From Arthrobacter_N sp051262515 (GTDB lineage: Bacteria; Actinomycetota; Actinomycetes; Actinomycetales; Micrococcaceae), in assembly GCF_051262515.1 (NCBI RefSeq), contig NZ_JBIMER010000016.1:1-64000 (forward strand): DNA of 64,000 nt, in the 5' to 3' direction. Position 1 is the stretch's first letter; each line of letters opens with the position of its first letter. Positions 15,710-24,859 of the stretch are shown here, in pieces. The notes under the pieces were generated by a model, which was given only the letters and a program-made list of their open reading frames with translations, was not told the DNA's origin and searched no databases. The translations under genes were made by a program, and so were the position numbers.

Positions 15710-18700
15710 CTACCGCAGGTAGTCCGTGTGGACCCATCCGGTCTGCGTGCCGACCCGGACCTGGGCCCAGATCCCGGACTGCTGACCCGTGAGGGTGACG
15801 ATCTGGTCCTTCTTCAGCAGCACAACGACCGCGTCCGCGGTGCTGGCGCCCGTGCGCAGGTTGACGTTCGCCGTCGTCGTCTTGGTTGTGGCCTTGACCG
15901 TGACCGGCGCGGTGGCCTTCGGCTTCAGGTAGGAGGCCATGACCCAGCCGGTCCGGGTTCCGAACTTGACCTGGTACCACTTGGAATCGGGCGAAACCAC
16001 GCCCGTCGCCGAGACGGCCGAGCCGCTCGTCATGGTCGTCAGGACCGTGCCGGAGACCGGGGCCTGCCGCAGGTAGAGGTTGACCGCGGTGGTGTACGGC
16101 TTGCCGGCCAGCGAGGCGACGGTCTTCGTCGTCGGAACCGCCGGGGCGGCCTTCAGGTAGGAGGCCATGGACCAACCGGTCTGCGTGCCGGACTTCACCT
16201 GGTACCAGCGCGAATCCGTGGTGACCACGCCGGTGGCGGTCAGGGCCGAACCCCGCTTCATGGTCGCCAGGACCCGGCCGTTGACCGGGGCCTGCCGCAG
16301 GTACACGGTCGATGCGACGGCCAGCGGGGCGCCCTTGAGCGATGCCGCGATCTTCGTCGCCGGAGCCGGCGGCGCGACCTTCAGGTAGGAGGCCATGGAC
16401 CAGCCGGTCTGGGTGCCGGACTTCACCTGGTACCACTTCGAATCCAGGCTCACGACGCCGGTCGCCGTCAGCGCCAGGCCGGTCCGCATGGTCCGCAGCA
16501 CCTTGCCGTTGACCGGAGCCTGGCGCAGGTACACGGTCGACGCCACCTCCAGCGGCGCGTCCTTGAGCGACGCGGCGATCTTCGTCGTCGCGGCCGGCGG
16601 CGCGGCCTTCAGGTAGGAGGCCATCGACCATCCGGTCTGCGTGCCGGACTTCACCTGGTACCAGCGCGAATCCAGGCTCACGACGCCGGTGGCCGTCAGC
16701 GCCGAACCGCGCCGCATGGTCTTCAGGACCTTGCCGTTGACCGGGGCGTCCCGCAGGTACACGGTCGACGCCACCTCCAGCGGCTTCGCCTTAAGCGAGG
16801 TCAGGGTCTTCGTCGCGAGGGCAGGAGCCGTGGCCTTCATCAACCGGGGCTCGATCCAGCCGGTGGTGGTTCCAGCCTTCACCTGGTACCACTTCGAGTC
16901 CAGGCTGACCACGCCGGTGGCCGTCAGCGCGGCTGCCCGCGGCAGGATCCGGAGGGCGGGGGCAGCCGAGGTGCCTTCCTTCCGGAGGTGCGCCGCCGCA
17001 TTGGTCGTGTACGCCTTGCCCTTGAGCGAGGCGAGCGTCTTCGTCGGCAGGGGCGTGGCCTTCATCAACCGCGGTTCGACCCAGCCCGTGGTCGAACCGA
17101 CCTTCACCTGGTACCACTTCGAATCCGCGGTCACGACGCCGGTGGCCGTCATCGCCGCGTTCTTCGCCAGGATCCGGAGGGCGGGGGCATCCGACGTGCC
17201 TTCCTTCCGGAAGTGCGCCGCCGCATTGGTGGTGTACGCCTTGCCCTTGAGTGAGGCGATCGTCTTCGTCGCCGGCGTAGCGACCTCCATCAGGCGGTGC
17301 TCGATCCAGCCGATCGTGGATCCGGCCCTGACCTGGTACCACTTCGAATCCGTGGTCACCTCGCCCGTGGCCGTCATCGCGGCGTCCTTCGCCAGGACCC
17401 TGATCGCGGGGGCGGTTGCCGTCCCTTCCTTGCGCAGGTGGGCGGCCGCGGACGTCGTAAACGGCTTGCCGGCGAGGGAGGAGAGCGTCTTTGTCGCCGG
17501 GGGCGTGGCGTCCATCAGCCGGAGCTCGACCCAGCCGATCGTGGATCCGGCCTTCACCTGGTACCAGTTCGAATCCGTGGTCACGAGGCCGGTGGCCGTC
17601 ATCGCCGCGTCCTTCTCCAGGACCGTGATGGCGGGGGCGGTCGCCGTCCCCTCCTTGCGCAGGTGGGCCGGGGAATTGGTGGTGTACGCCTTGTCCTCGA
17701 GCCAAGCGAGGGTCCTCGTCGGCGGTGCCGCGTTCAGGTACGCCGCGTCCACCCACCCCGAGACCGTCCCGAACTGGACGTTGTACCAGGTGTAGTCCGA
17801 GCTGACGACGCCGGTGGCCGTCACCTCGGCGCCTTCCGGCATGACCTCCACGACCGCGCCGTCCGGAGCCTCGCTCCGGAGATTCAGGTTGACGTTGACG
17901 GTGTGCGGCAGGCCCCTCAGCGAGTCAAGTGTCCTGGTCACCGGTTTCGCCTCAACGACCACCTCGTTGAGGAAGGCGGCGGCCGCCCAGCCCGTCGTGG
18001 TCCCGTGCTTGACTTCGTACCACTTCTTGTCCGTGGTCACCTTGCCCGTCGCGGTGACGGAATCGCCCTTGGCCATGGTCTTGACGATGCTTCCGTCGAC
18101 GGCGCGGGAGCGGAGGTTCAGCGTCGAAGTCGTGGTGAATTCGGTGCCCTCGACGGAGGAGTCGGTGGTCACCGGGACCACGGTGCTGGCCACCGGCGCC
18201 AACGAGACCTGGCCCGGGCTCACGGCGTAGCGCTCGACCCAGCCGTAGACGCCGCCGGTGGTCACCGGGACGTAGCCGTTGACCATGGTGCCGGGCTTGG
18301 ACGTCATCGCCGAGCCCTTGGAGACGGTCCGCAGCGTCGTCGACGTCGCGTACGGTGTGGCCTTCAGGGAGGTGGACTTGTTCGCGTAGTAGGTGCAGCT
18401 GGTGTGCTGGCGCAGGTTGTAGTCCAGGTACGCGCCGGCCCTGATGTCGACGCCCTTCTTCTTCATGAAGTCGATCGGCTCGATGGTGTCCTGCACGTAC
18501 CACTGCCCGTCCCAGACCTCGAAGTGCAGGTGCGGGGCGGTGGACGGTCCGGAGTTGCCGACCTTGGCGATCTGCTGCCCGGCCTTCACCATCTGGCCAA
18601 CCTGCACGTGGGACGTGGCGGACCACATGTGAACGTACACGGTCTGGATCTTGCGGCCGTTGTCGTTGTGGTCGATCACGATGTAGCCGGAGGTGCTGGT

Positions 18701-19030
18701 GGTGCCGCTCCTGGCCTTGACCACCTTTCCGTCGGCGACCGCGTAGATCGGCGAGCCGTCAGCGAGCGCCAGGTCCTGGCCCATGTGCAGCGTGGATCCG
18801 CCGATCACGGGGATGCAGCGCGGCCCGTACGGCGACGAGTAGCGGTACGTCTCCGCCTGCAGCGGGTTGACCCACTGGCCGGCCCGCGGCACGGACCCGT
18901 CCGCCGCGACGGCGGGAATCCCAACTGCCGGCGCCGCCATGGCCGCGTGCGGGACCACAGCGACGCTGCCCAGAACAAGTGCCGCCGTGGCGGCCGCGGA
19001 AAGCAGTCCGGTGGATCGTGGTGCGTACAT
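15710..19030 (-). CDS. Secreted M23 peptidase with twelve SH3-type modules
   Basis: This 1106-residue exported cell-wall hydrolase candidate has a signal peptide (residues 1-32, ending AAMAA). An M23 (LytM-type) domain follows at about residues 50-185, with metal ligands visible in HMGQDLA (H and D) and HLHFE, and a VHMW segment. Twelve bacterial SH3-like modules of about 76 residues fill residues 210-1106, each with LR near the start, a MTATGVV-type strand, WYQVK and TGW. The modules probably bind peptidoglycan. ATG 19030 has AAGGAG upstream. The number of modules is far above the one to four usual for such enzymes. It lies after a secreted lipoprotein gene in the same orientation. Confidence 0.9.
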   Translation of the reverse strand: MYAPRSTGLLSAAATAALVLGSVAVVPHAAMAAPAVGIPAVAADGSVPRAGQWVNPLQAETYRYSSPYGPRCIPVIGGSTLHMGQDLALADGSPIYAVADGKVVKARSGTTSTSGYIVIDHNDNGRKIQTVYVHMWSATSHVQVGQMVKAGQQIAKVGNSGPSTAPHLHFEVWDGQWYVQDTIEPIDFMKKKGVDIRAGAYLDYNLRQHTSCTYYANKSTSLKATPYATSTTLRTVSKGSAMTSKPGTMVNGYVPVTTGGVYGWVERYAVSPGQVSLAPVASTVVPVTTDSSVEGTEFTTTSTLNLRSRAVDGSIVKTMAKGDSVTATGKVTTDKKWYEVKHGTTTGWAAAAFLNEVVVEAKPVTRTLDSLRGLPHTVNVNLNLRSEAPDGAVVEVMPEGAEVTATGVVSSDYTWYNVQFGTVSGWVDAAYLNAAPPTRTLAWLEDKAYTTNSPAHLRKEGTATAPAITVLEKDAAMTATGLVTTDSNWYQVKAGSTIGWVELRLMDATPPATKTLSSLAGKPFTTSAAAHLRKEGTATAPAIRVLAKDAAMTATGEVTTDSKWYQVRAGSTIGWIEHRLMEVATPATKTIASLKGKAYTTNAAAHFRKEGTSDAPALRILAKNAAMTATGVVTADSKWYQVKVGSTTGWVEPRLMKATPLPTKTLASLKGKAYTTNAAAHLRKEGTSAAPALRILPRAAALTATGVVSLDSKWYQVKAGTTTGWIEPRLMKATAPALATKTLTSLKAKPLEVASTVYLRDAPVNGKVLKTMRRGSALTATGVVSLDSRWYQVKSGTQTGWSMASYLKAAPPAATTKIAASLKDAPLEVASTVYLRQAPVNGKVLRTMRTGLALTATGVVSLDSKWYQVKSGTQTGWSMASYLKVAPPAPATKIAASLKGAPLAVASTVYLRQAPVNGRVLATMKRGSALTATGVVTTDSRWYQVKSGTQTGWSMASYLKAAPAVPTTKTVASLAGKPYTTAVNLYLRQAPVSGTVLTTMTSGSAVSATGVVSPDSKWYQVKFGTRTGWVMASYLKPKATAPVTVKATTKTTTANVNLRTGASTADAVVVLLKKDQIVTLTGQQSGIWAQVRVGTQTGWVHTDYLR
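15923..16850. repeat. 228-bp tandem repeats inside the M23 gene
   Basis: The phrase CTTCAGGTAGGAGGCCAT recurs at 15923, 16151, 16379 and 16607, and its weaker form at 16835, always exactly 228 bp apart (76 codons). Modules 8-11 are nearly identical at DNA level, which points to recent duplication or gene conversion and to a site prone to unequal recombination and misassembly. Confidence 0.85.
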
Positions 19031-19156
19031 GGTGCTGCTCCTTGAGATGCGAGTGGCCTAACGGACACGAGTTCTGTTTGTGCTGAGTGATGACTCGCGG
19101 TGCTGGTGTGGTTTCGAGGCCATGAGTCGGCCACGGTGGTGTTCTGTTGGGTGGCC

Positions 19157-20065
19157 TTAGCCGGCCGCGGCGCCCGAGGAAGCGGTGATGATCCAGCCGC
19201 CGTCGTAAGTGAGCGTGACCGTGGTGCCCGGCGCGACGGACTGCGCCGAGGCGTCCGTCCCATCGCGGTAGGTGAAGAAGCGTCCGGCGTCGATGGTCGC
19301 CGCGTCCACGGTGGCGGTTCCGAGGCCGCGGACATCGGTGTTCAGCGTCTCGCTGGCGCCCTCGATGACGTACGGCGCCACGGCCTGGTAGAACGCGACG
19401 ACGACGGCGGGGTCGCGGCTCGGGACCTCGTCGGCGAGCGTTCCTATCTCCGTAGCCAGGAACTCCTCGGGCGACGCGTTCAGGACCGCCAGCCCGCCGG
19501 CGGCGTCGCCACCGAACTCCGACTCGATCTTGAAGGTGGCGTGCTGGTCCAGGGGTCCGAGCTGGTCCCGGACAAACGCTGCGGCGCCGAGCTCGTTCGG
19601 CGCGTAGGTGCGCACGTAGTCGGGGCCGTCCTCGAAGCCGGGCTCGAGCGCGTCCGGCCCGCCGAAGGCCGGGGCCGAGAACGACGCCGGCGCGTCGGCT
19701 TCGCTTCCCGGCGCGGCCGGGGCGGACGACGCCGCGGAGTCAGAGCTGGAGGCGGGGGCGGACGTGGTCGCTGATTCCGATGCCGCGGGCGCCTCGGACG
19801 CGGCGGGGGCGGTGGGCTGCCCCGCCCCGGACGCCTGACCGGAGGCCGTCGCCGACGACGGTGCCGCGGTCTGCGTAGCCGCGGTTTGGGTGGCGGAGCC
19901 GGATCCGCCGGGGGCGGCATCGGACGCGCCCAGGCCGCAGCCGGTCAGCGCCAGCGCAGAAGCCGCGAGGACGGCCAGAGCCAACACCCGCTTGCGGGGC
20001 GTGCGCGTGCCCGCAGAGCCCGCCTGTTGGCGTGTCGCGGCACTAGGCGCCACGGCATGGTTCAT
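19157..20065 (-). CDS. Secreted lipoprotein with Ala/Ser/Pro-rich linker
   Basis: The product has 302 residues from ATG 20065. The N-terminus has basic residues (TPRKR), a hydrophobic stretch and a lipobox LALTGC with Cys43. A low-complexity Ala/Ser/Pro/Thr-rich linker covers about residues 50-140. A compact C-terminal domain (about residues 145-302) contains no motif that I recognise. A TTG at 20074, with a G-rich site upstream at better spacing, may be the true start. It lies 126 nt upstream of the M23 gene in the same orientation. Possible roles, such as envelope binding or cell-wall maintenance, are guesses. Confidence 0.7.
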   Translation of the reverse strand: MNHAVAPSAATRQQAGSAGTRTPRKRVLALAVLAASALALTGCGLGASDAAPGGSGSATQTAATQTAAPSSATASGQASGAGQPTAPAASEAPAASESATTSAPASSSDSAASSAPAAPGSEADAPASFSAPAFGGPDALEPGFEDGPDYVRTYAPNELGAAAFVRDQLGPLDQHATFKIESEFGGDAAGGLAVLNASPEEFLATEIGTLADEVPSRDPAVVVAFYQAVAPYVIEGASETLNTDVRGLGTATVDAATIDAGRFFTYRDGTDASAQSVAPGTTVTLTYDGGWIITASSGAAAG

Positions 20066-20274
20066 CGACTTCAAAACGGCTTCCCCCCGATTGATTTCTA
20101 ATAAGAGAATATCCGCAAATGCGCCATCGCGCACTACATATGCACTATGATCCGGCGTGTCGTAGGCGACTCGCCCAGAAACAGGCGTTTTAGAAGGGAC
20201 TCATGTGACTCGTGCTTCTCTTGTGACAGCTTTTCGTCTCGCGTGTCGCGCGGCGCGGCACTCGGCGTGTCGCC

Positions 20275-21228
20275 TCACGAAGCGATGTCGCCCAGCCGTC
20301 CGACGTCGTCCGGCCGGCGCCGCGCGCGGGTGAGCTCCGCGCGGTCCGCCACCCCGGCGTCGTGCGGGTAGGCGACCTCCTCCAGGACCAGGGGGTGCGG
20401 CGCGGACAGGAACGATTTGGCGTCGCGGACCCGTTCCCCGAGGCGCGCCTCCATCCAGCCGGCCGGCTGCCGCCCGTCCGCGACCATCAGCGCCGCGCCG
20501 ATCAGCGCGCGCACCATGTTGTGGCAGAACGCGTCCGCGCGCAGGTGGGCGACGAGGATCCCGTCCTCCCCGCGGGCGAAGCCGAACTCCTCGAGCGTGC
20601 GGATGGTGGTGGCGCGCTCGCGCGGCTTGCAGAAGCTGAGGAAGTCGTGGCGGCCGGTCATCGCGCGGGCCTCCGCGTTGAGGACATCCGCGTCCAGGGC
20701 GCGCGGGTGCCACAGCGTGTCGTTGCGCGTAAGCGGATCCCAGCGCTCCTCGCCGTCGGCGATCCGGTACGAGTAGCGGCGCCACAGCGCGGAGAAGCGG
20801 GCGTCGAACCCGGCGGGGGCCACGCCGGCGGCATGTACGACGACGGCTCCCCCGATGCGCGAAACCACACCGCGCACGCGGCGCAGCAGGGCGGTCTCCG
20901 GCGCCACGTCCTTGCCCCGAGGCAGCCCGGCGAACTCGGCCGGGGTGAGGTCGAAGTGGACCACCTGCCCGCGGGCGTGGACGCCGGCATCGGTCCTGCC
21001 GGCGACGGCCGTGCGGACCGGCCGTCGGAACAGGAGCGCGAGGGCCTCCTCGAGCGCGCCCTGCACGGTGCGGCGGCCGGGCTGGACGGCCCACCCGGAG
21101 AACCCGGAGCCGTCGTAGGCCAGCGTCAGGCGGATGCGGACGGTGGCGGGCTCCGGCGTCGTACTGTCCGGGACCGAAACCCCCGCCAGCGCATGGGGAT
21201 CGACGCCTTCGGAAGGGGAGAAGTCCAT
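20275..21228 (-). CDS. truA: tRNA pseudouridine synthase A
   Basis: This 317-residue enzyme converts uridine to pseudouridine at positions 38-40 of tRNA anticodon arms. It shows the TruA motifs LAYDGSGFSGWAVQP, the catalytic GRTDAGVHARGQV (Asp80) and a late HNMVRALIGA segment. About 25 extra N-terminal residues precede the first strand, so a later start is possible. It closes the rpoA-rplQ-truA gene string, a common actinobacterial order, and is separated from rplQ by a hairpin. Confidence 0.94.
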   Translation of the reverse strand: MDFSPSEGVDPHALAGVSVPDSTTPEPATVRIRLTLAYDGSGFSGWAVQPGRRTVQGALEEALALLFRRPVRTAVAGRTDAGVHARGQVVHFDLTPAEFAGLPRGKDVAPETALLRRVRGVVSRIGGAVVVHAAGVAPAGFDARFSALWRRYSYRIADGEERWDPLTRNDTLWHPRALDADVLNAEARAMTGRHDFLSFCKPRERATTIRTLEEFGFARGEDGILVAHLRADAFCHNMVRALIGAALMVADGRQPAGWMEARLGERVRDAKSFLSAPHPLVLEEVAYPHDAGVADRAELTRARRRPDDVGRLGDIAS

Positions 21229-21270
21229 GCCCCCGATTCTATGCGGCGCCCGGGTCCGCCCGGACGCAAA

Positions 21271-21302
21271 GGAACCCGCCGACCGAATGGTCGACGGGTT
21301 CC
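21271..21302 (-). terminator. Hairpin between rplQ and truA
   Basis: A 14-bp stem with one mismatch (21271-21284 with 21289-21302, loop GAAT), followed on the minus strand by TTT, lies just after the rplQ stop. Confidence 0.7.
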
Positions 21303-21335
21303 ATCATGCGTTCACAAAGGAACGGAAGCGACTGC

Positions 21336-21893
21336 CTACTTGGCGGTCTTGTCCTCGTCGGCTGCCGTTTCCTCGGCTGCGGGGGCCTCGGCCGTTGCGG
21401 CCTCGGTCTCCACTGCCTCAGCCTCGGTGGCCTCGGTCTCCTCGACCGGCGCCTCCTGAACCGGAGCGGACTTCGCGGCTGCCTTCTCGGCTTCCTTCAC
21501 GACTGCCTGCTTCGCGGAGACGGGCTCCAGCACCAGCTCGATGACGGCCATGGGGGCGTTGTCACCCTTGCGGTTGCCGATCTTGGTGATGCGGGTGTAG
21601 CCGCCGTCGCGCTCTGTCACCAGCGGGGCGATGTTCACGAACAGCTCGTGGACGACGCTCTTGTTGGTGCGGCTGCGCGACGCGATCTCGGCCTGGACAC
21701 GACGGCGCGACGCCAGATCTCCGCGCTTGGCGAAGGTGACGAGGCGCTCGGCGTACGGACGGAGGCGCTTGGCCTTCGTGACCGTGGTGGTGATGCTCTT
21801 GTGCTCGAACAACTGGGCGGCCAGGTTGGCGAGCATGAGGCGCTCGTGGGCAGCTCCGCCTCCGAGGCGCTTTCCCTTAGGGGGGGTAGGCAT
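21336..21893 (-). CDS. rplQ: 50S ribosomal protein L17
   Basis: The 185-residue product has the L17 core in its first 130 residues (GAAHERLMLANLAAQLFEHKSI, in part; LVTFAKRGDLASRR; GGYTRITKIGNRKGDNAPMAVIEL, in part). The last 55 residues form an acidic Ala/Glu-rich tail absent from E. coli L17 but usual in Micrococcales. It follows rpoA by 83 nt and ends at a hairpin before truA. Confidence 0.96.
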   Translation of the reverse strand: MPTPPKGKRLGGGAAHERLMLANLAAQLFEHKSITTTVTKAKRLRPYAERLVTFAKRGDLASRRRVQAEIASRSRTNKSVVHELFVNIAPLVTERDGGYTRITKIGNRKGDNAPMAVIELVLEPVSAKQAVVKEAEKAAAKSAPVQEAPVEETEATEAEAVETEAATAEAPAAEETAADEDKTAK

Positions 21894-21976
21894 TGGTTTT
21901 TCTCCTCATATGGTGCCCGCGCCCCGCGCCTCACGGCGCGGGAACACGGGCAAAGTACATTACTTCGAAGGCGGCT

Positions 21977-22987
21977 TTAGACCTCTTCGTCGCCGTAGGC
22001 GGCTTCGTCCTCTTCAATGGCTGCGGCACGGGCGGCCAGATCGAACCCTGGAGGGGAATCCTTCAGGGAAAGACCCAGCTCGATCAGCTTTGCCTTCACC
22101 TCGTCGATGGACTTCGCGCCGAAGTTGCGGATGTCCATGAGGTCAGCCTCGGAGCGGGCAACAAGCTCGCCCACCGTGTGGATGCCCTCGCGCTTGAGGC
22201 AGTTGTACGAGCGAACCGTCAGCTCCAGGTCCTCGATCGGCAGCGCCATGTCGGCGGCGAGTGCGGCGTCCGTCGGGGACGGGCCGATCTCGATGCCTTC
22301 GGCGGCCGAGTTGAGCTCGCGGGCCAGACCGAACAGCTCGACCAGGGTGGTTCCGGCGGAGGCGACTGCGTCGCGCGGCACGATGGAATCCTTGGTTTCG
22401 ACGTCGACGATCAGCTTGTCGAAGTCGGTGCGCTGCTCGACACGGGTGGCCTCCACGCGGAAGGTCACCTTCAGAACGGGCGAGTAGATGGAGTCGACCG
22501 GGATGCGGCCGATCTCTGCATCGAAGCTCTTGTTCTGCGCCGCGGAAACGTAACCGCGGCCGCGCTCGATGGTCAGCTCCATGTCGAACTTGCCCTTCGC
22601 GTTCAGCGTCGCGATGTGCAGGTCCGGGTTGTGGAACTCGACGCCGGCCGGCGGCGTGATGTCCGCGGCCGTGACGACGCCGGGGCCCTGCTTGCGCAGG
22701 TAGGCGACGACGGGCTCGTCGTGCTCGGAGGACACAGCCAGGTTCTTGATGTTCAGGATGAGTTCGGTGACATCTTCCTTGACACCCTGAACGGTGGTGA
22801 ACTCGTGCAGCACGCCGTCGATCCGAACGCTGGTGACAGCTGCACCAGGAATGGAGGACAGGAGCGTGCGGCGAAGCGAGTTGCCCAGGGTGTAGCCGAA
22901 GCCGGGCTCCAGCGGTTCGATGATGAACCGCGACCGGTTCTCCGCTACTACTTCTTCGGTAAGGGTGGGGCGCTGTGCAATAAGCAC
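21977..22987 (-). CDS. rpoA: RNA polymerase alpha subunit
   Basis: This 336-residue protein has an assembly domain (about residues 1-230; EPLEPGFGYTLGNSLRRTLLSS, in part, is the dimerisation helix) and a C-terminal domain (about 250-320; NCLKREGIHTVGELV and NFGAKSIDEV) that contacts promoter UP elements and activators. A short acidic tail follows. It lies in the rpsM-rpsK-rpoA-rplQ string. A hairpin in the 165-bp gap behind rpsK may adjust its expression relative to the ribosomal proteins. Confidence 0.98.
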   Translation of the reverse strand: MLIAQRPTLTEEVVAENRSRFIIEPLEPGFGYTLGNSLRRTLLSSIPGAAVTSVRIDGVLHEFTTVQGVKEDVTELILNIKNLAVSSEHDEPVVAYLRKQGPGVVTAADITPPAGVEFHNPDLHIATLNAKGKFDMELTIERGRGYVSAAQNKSFDAEIGRIPVDSIYSPVLKVTFRVEATRVEQRTDFDKLIVDVETKDSIVPRDAVASAGTTLVELFGLARELNSAAEGIEIGPSPTDAALAADMALPIEDLELTVRSYNCLKREGIHTVGELVARSEADLMDIRNFGAKSIDEVKAKLIELGLSLKDSPPGFDLAARAAAIEEDEAAYGDEEV

Positions 22988-23101
22988 TTACATTTCCTTT
23001 CAGCGAGCATCCGCTATATGACGCAACACAGGGGGTGGAAACGACGTCTGCCGCGAAGGCGGTCGTCTTGGTCGGTCAGTGGGCCGCGTGTGGCGCGCGC
23101 C

Positions 23102-23129
23102 GCCGTCGTGCTCCTTGGAACACGACGGC
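23102..23129 (-). terminator. Intergenic hairpin between rpsK and rpoA
   Basis: GCCGTCGTG (23102-23110) pairs with CACGACGGC (23121-23129), and the flanks add further complementarity. There is no T-run, so it may be an attenuator or processing site rather than a full terminator. Confidence 0.5.
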
Positions 23130-23152
23130 AACACGCGCCGAACGTGGGCTAC

Positions 23153-23554
23153 TTAGACGCGGCGACGCTTCGAGGGGCGGCAGCCGTTGTGGGCGCTCGG
23201 GGACACGTCCTGGATGGACCCGACCTCGAGGCCGGTGGCCTGCAGCGAGCGGATGGCCGTTTCGCGACCGGAGCCCGGTCCCTTGACGAACACGTCGACC
23301 TTCTTCATGCCGTGTTCCTGGGCGCGCTTAGCGGCAGCCTCGGCGGCCATCTGAGCGGCGAACGGGGTCGACTTGCGCGAGCCCTTGAATCCGACCTCGC
23401 CCGAGGAAGCCCAGGCGATGACGGCACCGGTCGGGTCCGTGATGGACACGATGGTGTTGTTGAACGTGCTCTTGATGTGCGCCTGGCCCAGCGCGATGTT
23501 CTTCTTGTCCTTGCGACGCGGCTTGCGCACCGCTCCACGAGTCTTTGGGGGCAT
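23153..23554 (-). CDS. rpsK: 30S ribosomal protein S11
   Basis: This 133-residue protein matches S11: NIALGQAHIKSTFNNTIVSI (in part), SSGEVGFKGSRKSTPFAAQ, the GPGSGRE loop and the GCRPSKRRRV C-terminus. S11 forms part of the platform of the small subunit and helps to shape the mRNA exit region. It follows rpsM by 42 nt, in the conserved order rpsM-rpsK-rpoA. Confidence 0.97.
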   Translation of the reverse strand: MPPKTRGAVRKPRRKDKKNIALGQAHIKSTFNNTIVSITDPTGAVIAWASSGEVGFKGSRKSTPFAAQMAAEAAAKRAQEHGMKKVDVFVKGPGSGRETAIRSLQATGLEVGSIQDVSPSAHNGCRPSKRRRV

Positions 23555-23596
23555 TGCTTACTCCTACGAATGAATTGGCTATGGGATCCGCTATTT

Positions 23597-23971
23597 CTAG
23601 CGGGTCTTCTTCTTACCGGCGACGGTGCGCTTCGGACCCTTGCGGGTACGGGCGTTGGTCTTGGTGCGCTGTCCGCGGACCGGCAGGCCCTTGCGGTGGC
23701 GAATGCCCTCGTAGGAGCCGATCTCGACCTTGCGGCGGATGTCGGCAGCCACTTCACGACGGAGGTCACCCTCGACCTTGAAGCTGCCTTCGATGAAGTC
23801 ACGCAGCTGGAGAAGCTCAGCGTCGGTGAGGTCCTTGACACGAGTGTCCGGGGAGATCCCGGTCTCGGCAATGGTCTGTTCTGCACGGGTCTTGCCCACG
23901 CCGTAGATGTAGGTGAGCGCGATGATCACGCGCTTTTCGCGCGGGATGTCTACGCCAGCGAGACGAGCCAT
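23597..23971 (-). CDS. rpsM: 30S ribosomal protein S13
   Basis: This 124-residue protein has the S13 N-terminus MARLAGVDIPREKRV, the helix-turn-helix-like IYGVGKTRAEQ, and the basic GQRTKTNARTRKGPKR tail that touches the P-site tRNA. The ATG at 23971 is chosen by homology; an in-frame start 15 codons upstream is not conserved. S13 lies at the subunit interface. The gene follows rpmJ after a 159-nt gap. Confidence 0.97.
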   Translation of the reverse strand: MARLAGVDIPREKRVIIALTYIYGVGKTRAEQTIAETGISPDTRVKDLTDAELLQLRDFIEGSFKVEGDLRREVAADIRRKVEIGSYEGIRHRKGLPVRGQRTKTNARTRKGPKRTVAGKKKTR

Positions 23972-24130
23972 ATTGGTTGTCTTCCTTACGTTATTCGCGG
24001 AGGTGTGGAGCAGCACAATCCCTGTTTCCAGGTCCCCGGCCTCCGTGCCCGGGGGTGTGCGTCCCGCGTAGTGGACGCTGTGCTGCCGTAATTACTCAAC
24101 TACGCGCAGGTCTGGATTTCCGTGCGGAAA

Positions 24131-24244
24131 TTAGCCCTGGCGTTGTTTGTGGCGTGGGTTTTCGCAGATCACCATGACCCGACCGTTGCGGCGGATCACC
24201 TTGCACTTTTCGCAGATCGGCTTCACGCTAGGGTTGACCTTCAA
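24131..24244 (-). CDS. rpmJ: 50S ribosomal protein L36
   Basis: This 37-residue zinc-ribbon protein reads MKVNPSVKPICEKC, then VIRRNGRVMVIC and ENPRHKQRQG. The zinc site C-x2-C-x12-C-x4-H is intact, so it is the zinc-binding (C+) form. The start is TTG (24244), with AAGGA upstream. It lies 78 nt after infA, in the usual infA-rpmJ-rpsM order. Confidence 0.95.
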   Translation of the reverse strand: MKVNPSVKPICEKCKVIRRNGRVMVICENPRHKQRQG

Positions 24245-24322
24245 GGCACTGTTCCTTTGCGGTTGCTGTTTTCAGTGGAGCTGTGGCTACCTTCGTCGCC
24301 CGGGGATCCGGGGACTCCGGCC

Positions 24323-24544
24323 TTACTTGTAGCGGTAGACGATACGGCCGCGGTTGAGGTCGTACGGGCTGAGTTCCACCACTACGCGGTCCTCCGGGAG
24401 GATCCTGATGTAGTGCTGACGCATCTTTCCCGAGATAGTGGCAAGTACCACGTGTCCGTTCGGAAGCTCAACGCGGAACATCGCATTGGGCAGTGCCTCC
24501 GACACGGTGCCTTCTACCTCGATGACACCCTCTTTCTTGGCCAT
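24323..24544 (-). CDS. infA: Translation initiation factor IF-1
   Basis: This 73-residue single OB-fold protein reads MAKKEGVIEVEGTVSEALPN and VAxISGKMRQHYIRILPEDRV-like segments typical of IF-1. It binds the A site of the 30S subunit during initiation. A GGAGGATATG start region is present. It leads the infA-rpmJ-rpsM-rpsK-rpoA-rplQ unit. A -10-like TATACA lies at 24592-24587 upstream, without a clear -35. Confidence 0.97.
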   Translation of the reverse strand: MAKKEGVIEVEGTVSEALPNAMFRVELPNGHVVLATISGKMRQHYIRILPEDRVVVELSPYDLNRGRIVYRYK

Positions 24545-24754
24545 ATCCTCCGCTAACGTTTGTGCCGGTCGCTAATGCTTCCGGCTTGTATAGATTTCGG
24601 TTGTTCCGCACGCCTGCCCCAGCCGTTCACTTGGAGCGGATGTTTTGGGCATAGGCGTAGAGACAACCAACAAGCAAGCCTACCCGGTTACGTCCCTGAT
24701 GGCGAATCGGCCGGAACCCCCTCCCGGGACCCAGTTGCGACGAAGCCGCGACCT

Positions 24755-24784
24755 CCGTCGTCCGCCGTCGTCCGCCGTCGTCCG
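24755..24784. repeat. 10-bp tandem repeat, three copies
   Basis: CCGTCGTCCG is repeated three times without mismatch, followed by a partial fourth unit (CCGCT). Confidence 0.8.
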
Positions 24785-24859
24785 CCGCTACCGTCTCCCG
24801 TCGCCACCGCCGTCTCCCCGCCCCGCTCCTCCGCCTCAGCTCCCACCGTCGCCGCTCCT

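Noticed and set aside
15587..17254. 555-residue plus-strand frame with regular repeats
   Set aside because: The periodicity comes from the SH3 module repeats of the minus-strand M23 gene.
15900..17800. Regularly spaced repeats that could suggest a CRISPR array
   Set aside because: The period is 228 bp, the units are codons of SH3 modules, and the sequence between identical stretches is also related; there are no unique spacers and no cas genes.
21893..24091. 732-residue plus-strand open frame opposite rpoA-rpsK-rpsM
   Set aside because: It crosses three conserved genes and their gaps; shadow only.
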